Shown here: piece by piece, positions 1 through 5,213 of the stretch
Layout of the letters: the number at the start of each line of letters is the position of its first letter
Position numbering within the stretch: the first letter of the stretch is position 1
Origin: Polyangia bacterium
Lineage (GTDB): Bacteria; Myxococcota_A; Polyangia; Polyangiales; Polyangiaceae
DNA length: 5,213 nt
NCBI GenBank assembly: GCA_030430975.1
Contig: JAUIKB010000491.1
Span: 1-5,213, forward strand
Direction of reading: 5' to 3'
The notes under the pieces: generated by a model
Told to the model about the DNA's origin: nothing
Database searches by the model: none
The model's input: the letters and a program-made list of their open reading frames with translations, nothing else
Position numbers and translations under genes: made by a program

Positions 1-2156
1 TCGTAGTCGCCCTGCTGCTGCTGGTGGTCGCGCGACCCGCGCACAGCGAGCCGCTGCAGGTCTGGCACGCCTACGACAAACAGGAGAAGGCGGCGCTGCT
101 TCAGGCGCTCGCCGAGTTCGAGCGCGCGACCGGAGTCAAGACCGAGACGCTGCATGTTGCCCACGACGCGTTCGCCGCCAAGCTCCAGGCGGCTGCGCCG
201 CGCGAACACGGGCCGCACGTGTTCATCGATTCTCACGAACGCCTTGGGGACTATCGACGCCGTGGGGTGGTCGCGCCTTACGGCAACTTGACGGAGGCGG
301 ACCGCGCGCGCTTCATCGACACCTCACTTGGGGCGATGACGCGCGACGGCGAGGTGCTGGGGCTACCGTTGGCGTTGAAGTGCTTGGCGCTGTTCATCAA
401 CACGCGGATTACGAGCGAGCCGCCCGCGTACATCGAGGACTTGCTGTCGGACGCGTTCCTCGAGCCGCTCAGAGCCAAAGGAGCGCAGTACGGGCTGGCG
501 TACGAAGCGCACAGCCCGTACTTCCACGGTCCGTTTCTGGCGGCGTTCGGTGGCGTTCAGCTCACCGACGACGGACGCTACGGATTCGTCGGCACCGAGG
601 CGGAACGGTCCGTCGCTTTCACGCGCCAGCTCGTCGAGCGCGGCGTCGTGCCCGAAGAGGCATCGGGTGCGCTGGTTGGGCAGCTGTTTTCCACTGGTCG
701 GGCGGCATATGCGATCAGCGGGCCGTGGTTTGTCGGCACGGTCAAAGGCACGGTTCCGTTTAGGGTCGCGCCACTACCGAAGCTCAAGGCGACCGGGCTG
801 CCGATGCGGCCGTACCTCACGGTCGAGGGCGTGTCGCTGACCAAGAAGGGAGCGAAGGACCCGCGCGCCGGGCGGCTTGCGCGCTACCTCGCGATCGATG
901 CGGCGCCGGTCCGCACCAGGGTGGGCGGTCAAGTCACGGCACTGGCGAAGCCCCCGCCGGGCGCGGACGATCCGGTAGTGCGCGCCTTCGCCGAGCAGGC
1001 ACGTACGGCGGTTGTCATGCCGTCGTCACCGGCGATGCGCGCGACGTGGGAACCGTCCGGTCGCGCGCTGCGCAAGGCGCTGGCCGGGACGGTGCCGCCC
1101 GCGGTCGCGCTTTCGGAGGCGAAGGGTCGCTTTGACGACGTGATGAAGCCGCCGCCGCCGCCCACCTCACCTACGCCGGCGCTGATCGTGGTGGGGCTGT
1201 TGTGCTTGCTGGGTGCGTTTTGGCTGGTGCGGGCCGCGCGTCAGGGAGAGTTTTTTCCCGCAGTGAAACGCTCGGTACCGGCGTATGCCTGGGTCGCGCA
1301 CGCGGTGGTCGCGATTGTGCTGCTGGTGCTGTTTCCGATCTTTGTCGGAGCCATCACGTCGCTGTTTGCCGGACCGCAGGGCGACATGCACTACGTTGGG
1401 CTAGCAAATTTTCTCGATATCTTGACGGCACGTGGTCGGCCGCTTCTGTCGACGGGCTCGTTCTATGTGGTGCTGCTAGTGACGGTGCTGTGGACGGTGC
1501 TCAACATCGCGCTCCATCTGCTGCTCGGTCTGACGCTGGGCCTAATCCTGTCGCGACCGACGATGCGTCTCCGCCCTGTGTATCGCGTGCTGTTGATCGT
1601 GCCGTGGGCGGTGCCGTCATACGTTACGGCGCTCGCGTGGAAGGGCATGTTTAGTCGCCAGTACGGCGCGGTGAGCGCGGTGCTGGAGCTGTTTGGTGTA
1701 GAGCCGTTCTCGTGGTGGAGTCGCTTTTCGACGGCGTTCACGGCCAACGTTTCCACGAACGTCTGGCTTGGGTTTCCGTTCATGATGGTCGTGGTGTTGG
1801 GCGCGCTGACGGCGATTCCCAAGGACGTGCTTGAGGCGGCTGAGGTGGACGGTGCGACGCGGTTTCAGCGTCTGCGTCGGGTCGTGTTGCCAATGGTCGC
1901 TCCGGTTTTGGGCCCGGCCGTCATCCTAGGCGCAGTGTGGACGTTCAACATGTTCAACGTGGTGTTTCTCGTGTCGGGCGGTGAACCTGACGGGACGACG
2001 GAGATCCTGGTGAGCGAGGCGTACCGCTGGGCGTTCACCCGTCAGGCGCAATACGGCTATGCTTCAGCGTACGCCGTGCTGATTTTCCTCTTGTTATTTT
2101 TCGGCTCACGACTGATGGCGCGGCTCGGGACAGGCGTTCGCGCTGAGGCGGCGTGA
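1..2156 (+). CDS. MalE-MalF fusion: maltodextrin-type binding protein joined to ABC permease (5' end outside window)
   Basis: Captures a sugar in the periplasm and forms one membrane half of a CUT1-type ABC importer. The frame is open to the left edge (first full codon at base 3). It reads a hydrophobic run VVALLLLVV then ARPAHS-EP, a signal peptide lacking its N-region, so the start is upstream; GTG at 24 lies inside the signal. Residues below count from that GTG. Residues 10-375 resemble MalE-type proteins: VWHAYDKQEKAAL, GPHVFIDSHERLGD, LPLALKCLALF, AYEAHSPYFHGP, GRAAYAISGPWF, YLTVEGVSLT, and MP..P.M...WEP. A Pro linker (375-385, KPPPPPTSPTP) leads to a membrane segment at 386-402, then a basic stretch, then six core segments near 422-446, 478-508, 521-541, 577-598, 626-650 and 678-697. 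The EAA loop is E604-A-A...D609-G610...L622-P623. The C-terminal GGEPDGTTEILV...AYRWAF is MalF-like. Fusion is certain as one open frame; substrate (maltodextrin or related glucan) is inferred. Confidence 0.93.
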   Translation, partial: VVALLLLVVARPAHSEPLQVWHAYDKQEKAALLQALAEFERATGVKTETLHVAHDAFAAKLQAAAPREHGPHVFIDSHERLGDYRRRGVVAPYGNLTEADRARFIDTSLGAMTRDGEVLGLPLALKCLALFINTRITSEPPAYIEDLLSDAFLEPLRAKGAQYGLAYEAHSPYFHGPFLAAFGGVQLTDDGRYGFVGTEAERSVAFTRQLVERGVVPEEASGALVGQLFSTGRAAYAISGPWFVGTVKGTVPFRVAPLPKLKATGLPMRPYLTVEGVSLTKKGAKDPRAGRLARYLAIDAAPVRTRVGGQVTALAKPPPGADDPVVRAFAEQARTAVVMPSSPAMRATWEPSGRALRKALAGTVPPAVALSEAKGRFDDVMKPPPPPTSPTPALIVVGLLCLLGAFWLVRAARQGEFFPAVKRSVPAYAWVAHAVVAIVLLVLFPIFVGAITSLFAGPQGDMHYVGLANFLDILTARGRPLLSTGSFYVVLLVTVLWTVLNIALHLLLGLTLGLILSRPTMRLRPVYRVLLIVPWAVPSYVTALAWKGMFSRQYGAVSAVLELFGVEPFSWWSRFSTAFTANVSTNVWLGFPFMMVVVLGALTAIPKDVLEAAEVDGATRFQRLRRVVLPMVAPVLGPAVILGAVWTFNMFNVVFLVSGGEPDGTTEILVSEAYRWAFTRQAQYGYASAYAVLIFLLLFFGSRLMARLGTGVRAEAA

Positions 2157-2212
2157 ACTGGTCAGGTCGCTGCCGCCTTGCGTCGAAACACTGAGCCGCG
2201 GCTGAGCTGGAT

Positions 2213-2235
2213 CGGAGTGCACCGTGTACACTCCG
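2213..2235. terminator. Hairpin in convergent gap, possible bidirectional terminator
   Basis: The gap 2157-2279 separates the convergent ends of the fusion gene and the small minus-strand gene, and holds no gene. Within it CGGAGTG (2213-2219) pairs with CACTCCG (2229-2235). Inside, one C/A mismatch is followed by AC pairing with GT around a CGT loop. No T-tract follows on either strand, so it is not a standard Rho-independent terminator. A 10-base palindrome, AGCCGCGGCT, lies at 2194-2203, and ATCGGAGT recurs at 2211-2218 and 2240-2247. Position between convergent genes favours a termination role, but that is inference. Confidence 0.35.
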
Positions 2236-2279
2236 CAGAATCGGAGTTCGGTGGCGTTGGCCGGTGCTGAGTTTGTGCG

Positions 2280-2525
2280 CTAGGACCGGTGCTTTGCGCC
2301 GGACGCCCCGGACAGGATCGCCTTCACCTTGATCGCCCGACCGATCGCTTCGTGGAGTCCGCCGGATGCGATCAATAGGTCGCCCAGGCGGGCGACGTCA
2401 TCGGAGGTTTTCAACTGCTCAATGCCGAGCTCTGTGCATGACGTGGCGATCAATGCAGCGGCGCCTTCTTTGCCGAGCACCCGTTCGATCCGCTCGGTGA
2501 CCTCTTTGATCATGTGGGACGTCAT
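2280..2525 (-). CDS. Unrecognised 81-aa helical protein, coupled to the AurF-like gene
   Basis: I do not recognise this family. The protein is 81 aa, with no signal peptide or membrane segment, and looks largely alpha-helical. It has a charged amphipathic N-terminus (IKEVTERIERVLGKEG), a middle with one cysteine (C30, in ATSCTELGIEQL), a helix-capping TSDD at about 40-43, and a Gly-containing C-terminal part (ASGGLHEAIGRAIKVKAIL) ending in a basic tail. Its ATG (2523-2525) overlaps the TGA of the preceding diiron oxygenase gene (2522-2524) as ATGA, so translational coupling and joint function are likely. No good Shine-Dalgarno sequence precedes it, which also fits coupling. An in-frame ATG at codon 5 is an alternative start. 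A role as small partner or stability factor of the oxygenase is a guess from context only. The coding case rests on the exact overlap and a plausible globular composition. Confidence 0.75.
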   Translation of the reverse strand: MTSHMIKEVTERIERVLGKEGAAALIATSCTELGIEQLKTSDDVARLGDLLIASGGLHEAIGRAIKVKAILSGASGAKHRS

Positions 2526-3451
2526 TGTTTAGGACCCGTGTCGCTGGAGATGTCCGCAGCGCGCGCCTGCACGACCTCGAGTGCACGTGGCGCCATCTCG
2601 GTGAGGATCTCCTGCACGTTGCGGTGCGTCATCCCATACCAAAGGAAGGTTTTCCGGTAGCCCCGGTGTTGGCTGTTCAAGACCCGATCGGCTTCGTTCT
2701 CTGGCAACACCCGACCGGCGGCGGCCTGCAGTGACTCCACGTCGAATTCGGCCTGTCGTACCAACAGCCCGTCCAGGGCGCCGAGGATTTCTATGTATTC
2801 GTCGGCGGCCGCCTCGCGCTGATCGCGGTTGAGTCCCGAAGCGAGCTTGATCGCCTCGAGGGTGTCGATGCGGGCGTGCTGGCATTCCTCGAGCCAGTGG
2901 TGGTGAAGCAGTGATTTGAAGAATGGGTCCACCGCTCGGGCATCGCGGATGCAGGCGGTGAAGTGTTCCTGCGTCATCCACTCGACGTGCAGCGTCGTAA
3001 ACAAGACGCCGAGTGGCGATTTGGACATAATGAGGCCGGCGACCTCGGCTGCATTGTCCAACACGGCACACGGATGCCCGAAGTCACGAGCGAAGGCTTC
3101 CCGAAAGCGTTCAAACATCTGCTGGTGCTTCAGCTCTTCGTCCACGAAGCGAGTCAGGGCCCGCAGCGCCGAGGAGTTGCCGAAGAGTTCGGCCTGACAA
3201 TGCTTCATCATCGTTGCCAGGATGTACTCTTCAACGAAGTGAAACAGATTCAGGTAGGCGTTGCCGGCGATCTGATTGAGCGAACGCTGTTCGCGGGTGC
3301 TCAAGAATTCAAGCCGGGTTGGCGCCAGCGCTTGCGGCAAAAAATCCAGGTCGAAATTAAGCCGAGCGTCCGCGGGCATGACGTCGTCAAGACGCCAGGA
3401 CACTTGTTCAGACTTCTTGACGCAATCCGCGTACGTGTATTTGACTTCCAT
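2522..3451 (-). CDS. AurF-like ferritin-type diiron oxygenase
   Basis: A 309-aa soluble protein with no signal peptide. Its ligand pattern matches AurF/CmlI-type diiron N-oxygenases, which turn aryl-amines into hydroxylamine or nitro groups. Candidate iron ligands, in helix order, are E74 or E75 (HFVEEYI), E106 and H109 (DEELKH), E157 (HVEWMTQEH), H185, and E189 and H192 (HHHWLEECQHARID). The H+4 E+3 H spacing of the last three equals that of AurF as I recall it (H223, E227, H230), and the extra histidine separates this group from ordinary ferritin-like two-ExxH proteins. Length is close to the AurF family's (about 300-340 aa). ATG at 3449-3451 is chosen; AGGG lies just upstream as a weak ribosome site. 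It is first in a two-gene leftward unit, overlapping the next gene by ATGA. It sits inverted inside a sugar-transport locus. Substrate is unknown, and no biosynthetic genes are visible. Fold assignment is fairly firm; N-oxygenation is less so. Confidence 0.82.
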   Translation of the reverse strand: MEVKYTYADCVKKSEQVSWRLDDVMPADARLNFDLDFLPQALAPTRLEFLSTREQRSLNQIAGNAYLNLFHFVEEYILATMMKHCQAELFGNSSALRALTRFVDEELKHQQMFERFREAFARDFGHPCAVLDNAAEVAGLIMSKSPLGVLFTTLHVEWMTQEHFTACIRDARAVDPFFKSLLHHHWLEECQHARIDTLEAIKLASGLNRDQREAAADEYIEILGALDGLLVRQAEFDVESLQAAAGRVLPENEADRVLNSQHRGYRKTFLWYGMTHRNVQEILTEMAPRALEVVQARAADISSDTGPKQ

Positions 3452-3594
3452 CCGCCCTGGATCTCAGTGTGCCCGGCTCGCTTGGACAATTCCAGCGTCG
3501 GCCACATTCCCATCGAAATTGCGGCGATATGAGCGCCGGGTGCGCAAGTTCTGCGTGTGGTGAGGCGTTCGCTGGGGTACATGGACTTCGGGGT
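3452..3594. promoter_or_regulatory. Divergent intergenic region between AurF-like gene and malG
   Basis: These 143 bases separate two divergently transcribed genes. The AurF-like pair must be transcribed leftward from here unless its promoter lies inside malG. malG cannot simply ride on the fusion gene's transcript without crossing about 1.4 kb of opposing genes, so a rightward promoter is expected too. On the plus strand TTGGAC (3482-3487) resembles a -35 box, but no convincing -10 lies at normal spacing. I cannot place either promoter with confidence. Confidence 0.45.
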
Positions 3595-3605
3595 ATGTCG
3601 AAGTC
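3584..3605 (+). promoter_or_regulatory. Inverted repeat enclosing the malG start codon
   Basis: GACTTCG (3584-3590) is perfectly complementary to CGAAGTC (3599-3605), with an 8-base loop, GGGTATGT, that contains the ATG (3595-3597). A G-T pair at 3583/3606 can extend the stem to 8. In mRNA this would put the start codon in a hairpin loop. In DNA it could be a small operator. The repeat is seen directly; any regulatory role is inferred, and a 7-base match may be chance. Confidence 0.3.
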
Positions 3606-4437
3606 TCGGGACCAGCCCAGTTGGATCGAGAGCGTCTGCACCCACGCCGTCGCCGTGACGGCCGTGGCGTTCGCGCTGTACCCGGTGCTGTGGGTAGTAG
3701 CGACGGCGTTTACGGAGGGCCGCGCCCCTGAACGTCGTGTGGTGCCGATCCCGACGCCGTTCACCCTTGAGCACCTTAGCAACGTCATCTCCGCGCCGAG
3801 CTTCGGTTTTCAGGTCGCGAACTCGTTGATCGTTTCGGTCGCCACTGCGCTCGTCGGTGTCGCGATCGCGCTGCCCGCTGCCTACGCGATGAGCCGCTTC
3901 GATTTCGTCGGCAAGCGTGGTGGGTTGCGCGTGCTGCTCGCTACCCAGATGTTTCCGTTGGTCGGCGCAGCCGTGCCGCTCTACCTGCTGCTCGACACGC
4001 TGGGTTTGCTCGATACGCGCAGCGGCCTCGTGATTTGCTATGCCACGACGGCCGTGCCGTTCGCGATCTTTCAGCTCCGCGGAGCGTTCGATTCGATCCC
4101 GAAAGACTTGGAGGAAGCGGCGATGGTCGACGGCGCGACGCGTTTCGGCGCCTTCGCGCGGGTCGTGCTTCCGGCGGCGCGGCCCGCGATCGCGGTGACA
4201 GCGCTGTTCGCGTTCATGAGCGCGTACAACGAGTACATTCTCGCCGCGACCATGCTGGGTAAGGAACACATGCTCACGCTGCCGGTCGTGCTGCAGCGCT
4301 ACGTCGGCGAGCACAATGCCCAGTGGGGGAGCTTCGCCGCAGGTTCGCTGATCGTATCGATACCGGTGATGGCGATGTTCTACTGGGCGCAGCGTCACTT
4401 GGTGAGCGGGCTGACGGCGGGCGGCGTGAAGGGGTAG
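3595..4437 (+). CDS. malG: MalG-type carbohydrate ABC transporter permease
   Basis: Second membrane subunit of the CUT1 importer, expected to pair with the MalF half of the fusion gene and dock an ATPase through its EAA loop. The protein is 280 aa, normal for MalG. Six membrane segments are predicted near residues 13-40, 72-96, 111-133, 143-163, 197-217 and 246-265. The EAA loop is E174-A-A-M-V-D-G180 through L192-P193. The end, LVSGLTAGGVKG, is the typical MalG tail. ATG 3595 was chosen because it gives a standard N-terminus; in-frame starts at 3529 (ATG) and 3469 (GTG) would add 22 or 42 residues lacking family character. Its Shine-Dalgarno sequence is weak. It normally follows malF directly, but here 1438 bases and two opposing genes intervene. 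Maltodextrin specificity is inferred from the MalE-like domain of the fusion, so the symbol is by family. Confidence 0.92.
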   Translation: MSKSRDQPSWIESVCTHAVAVTAVAFALYPVLWVVATAFTEGRAPERRVVPIPTPFTLEHLSNVISAPSFGFQVANSLIVSVATALVGVAIALPAAYAMSRFDFVGKRGGLRVLLATQMFPLVGAAVPLYLLLDTLGLLDTRSGLVICYATTAVPFAIFQLRGAFDSIPKDLEEAAMVDGATRFGAFARVVLPAARPAIAVTALFAFMSAYNEYILAATMLGKEHMLTLPVVLQRYVGEHNAQWGSFAAGSLIVSIPVMAMFYWAQRHLVSGLTAGGVKG

Positions 4438-4452
4438 CCGCCGCGTCGGGGC

Positions 4453-4473
4453 GAATCGCTCGGTGTGCGATTC
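4453..4473 (+). terminator. Hairpin after malG, possible terminator
   Basis: GAATCGC (4453-4459) pairs perfectly with GCGATTC (4467-4473) around a 7-base loop, starting 16 bases after the malG stop codon. No T-tract follows, so it is not a canonical intrinsic terminator. It could help end the malG transcript or be incidental. Its place in the 77-base gap before the lipoprotein gene is the main reason to list it. Confidence 0.3.
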
Positions 4474-4514
4474 CTGGTGCCTAGGTGGCTTCGCGTCGGC
4501 GCTATCATCCAGGG

Positions 4515-5213
4515 ATGCAGCGACTCATACGTTCACTCAGCGGTATGGCGTTCGCGTCATCGCTTCTGGCGGTTGTCATCGTCGGCTGCGGCGACGACGA
4601 TGCGAACCAATCCGACCCAGGCTCAGGCGGAAGCGCCGGCTCCTCAACCGCGGGCTCGACCAGCATGGGTGGTTCGGATGCGGGTGGTTCGGATGCGGGT
4701 GGTTCGGCTGCGGGCGGGACTGGCGCGGGTGGCAGCTCAGGCGGCATGGCTGGTGTGGGCGCCAGTGCGGGCAGCGGTCAGGGTGGGGGATCGCAGGAGC
4801 TCGACTACACCGGCGACGACACGACGGAGCTACTGAATCCGGAGCGCGGCTGGATGCTCCGTGGCGGCGAGAGCCTCTTCGCGTCGGCACGGTCCGGAGA
4901 CAGCGACCACCCTGAAGGCTACTCGGTGGTGTGGTCCGACATGGGATCCGCCCCATGGAACGGTTCAGCCGGGACTCCGTTTCGTCTCGATAACTACCGG
5001 ACGGAAAATTTGCCAGCGAGCCTGCTGCAAAAACTGGAGACGGTGTTCGCCTCAGCGCGCAGCGCGGGCATCAAGATGAAGCTGCGCTTTGCGTACAACT
5101 ACTCAGGCAGCGGGAGCGATACGTCGAAGTCGTGGATGATGACGCACATCGGGCAACTCGGACCGGTTCTCACCGCAAACGCCGACGTGATCGCTTCGTT
5201 GGACCTGGGGTTT
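4515..5213 (+). CDS. Secreted lipoprotein with Gly/Ser linker and DUF4874-type domain (3' end outside window)
   Basis: The frame is open from ATG 4515 to the window end (233 codons, no stop), so the protein is C-terminally incomplete. Residues 1-24 form a lipoprotein signal (basic MQRLIRSL, hydrophobic core) ending in lipobox IVG-C25, followed by GDDD. Residues 36-94 are a low-complexity Gly/Ser/Ala linker, as often seen in myxobacterial surface lipoproteins. From about 105 it resembles DUF4874, which usually precedes DUF4832 in TIM-barrel, glycosidase-like proteins: LLNPERGW (N108-P-E-R-G112), LPASLLQKLE, ARSAGIKMKLRFAYN (L190-N195), HIGQLGPVL (211-219), and NADVIASLDLGF at the edge. The expected catalytic-region WGEW-type motif would lie just beyond. 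Function is unproven; a role on extracellular polysaccharide is plausible. The only Shine-Dalgarno candidate, AGGG, abuts the ATG. GTG at 4485 is a possible earlier start but would put a long basic extension on the signal peptide. Confidence 0.88.
   Translation, partial: MQRLIRSLSGMAFASSLLAVVIVGCGDDDANQSDPGSGGSAGSSTAGSTSMGGSDAGGSDAGGSAAGGTGAGGSSGGMAGVGASAGSGQGGGSQELDYTGDDTTELLNPERGWMLRGGESLFASARSGDSDHPEGYSVVWSDMGSAPWNGSAGTPFRLDNYRTENLPASLLQKLETVFASARSAGIKMKLRFAYNYSGSGSDTSKSWMMTHIGQLGPVLTANADVIASLDLGF
4667..4711 (+). repeat. Three 15-base tandem repeats in the lipoprotein linker
   Basis: GGGTGGTTCGGATGC occurs at 4667-4681 and 4682-4696, and at 4697-4711 with one change (A to C, giving Asp to Ala). 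The unit is a multiple of three and stays in frame, encoding GGSDA, GGSDA, GGSAA in the linker (residues 52-66). Such units can expand or contract by slippage without breaking the frame, changing linker length only. Confidence 0.9.

Noticed and set aside
24..26. GTG at 24 as the start of the fusion gene
   Set aside because: It lies inside the hydrophobic core of the signal peptide, and the frame is open to the left edge, so the start is outside the window.
1146..1178. CCG-rich run as a repeat element
   Set aside because: It is simply the short Pro linker between the binding-protein and permease domains, with only four CCG codons in a row.
2529..3071. A 180-codon minus-strand frame inside the AurF-like gene
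   Set aside because: It is Arg/Pro/Gly-rich, without recognisable motifs, and fully overlaps a gene with a convincing diiron site.
2963..3532. A 189-codon plus-strand frame antisense to the AurF-like gene
   Set aside because: No domain or good start signal. It crosses the divergent promoter gap and looks like a complementary-strand shadow.
3301..4398. A 365-codon open frame on the minus strand
   Set aside because: It is antisense to malG, very rich in Arg, His and Glu with no family resemblance, while the plus frame is a clear MalG. It is a by-product of high GC.
4503..4508. TATCAT as a -10 box for the lipoprotein gene
   Set aside because: It sits 6 bases before the ATG with no -35 box at normal spacing; it would need a leaderless transcript, for which there is no other support.
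4463..4915. Plus and minus frames rich in Trp/Gly/Arg or Pro/His over the lipoprotein gene
   Set aside because: Their repeats are out-of-frame readings of the Gly/Ser linker. The frame from 4515 has a signal peptide, lipobox and recognisable domain.

Overview
The window is high-GC bacterial DNA. It carries five genes, two of them cut by the window edges, and no RNA gene, insertion sequence or CRISPR array was seen. The best guess at origin is a myxobacterium-like organism (Myxococcota, Polyangia type). This rests on the lipoprotein at the right end, whose lipobox cysteine is followed by a long Gly/Ser/Ala linker with GGSDA repeats. That style is common in that group, but this is inference and not proof.

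Layout. Bases 1-2156 (+) hold most of one gene that fuses a maltodextrin-type periplasmic binding protein (MalE-like) to a MalF-type permease; its true start lies left of the window. Bases 2157-2279 are a short convergent gap with a small hairpin. Bases 2280-3451 (-) hold two genes overlapping by ATGA. The first in transcription order is an AurF-like diiron oxygenase (309 aa) and the second is an unrecognised 81-aa helical protein. Bases 3452-3594 are the only divergent gap and must hold leftward and rightward promoters. Bases 3595-4437 (+) encode a MalG-type permease. After a 77-base gap, 4515-5213 (+) is the start of a secreted lipoprotein with a DUF4874-type domain, running off the right edge.

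How they fit. The fusion protein and MalG together supply binding protein, both membrane subunits and two EAA loops of one carbohydrate ABC importer (CUT1, maltose/maltodextrin type). The ATPase (MalK/MsmX type) is not in the window. The binding protein is joined to the permease at a point that topology prediction places correctly in the periplasm, and the large periplasmic P2 loop of E. coli MalF is absent. The importer genes are split by the inverted AurF-like pair, whose hand-sampled GC is lower than that of the flanks, which suggests a later insertion. The lipoprotein may act on extracellular glycans near the importer, but only proximity supports that.
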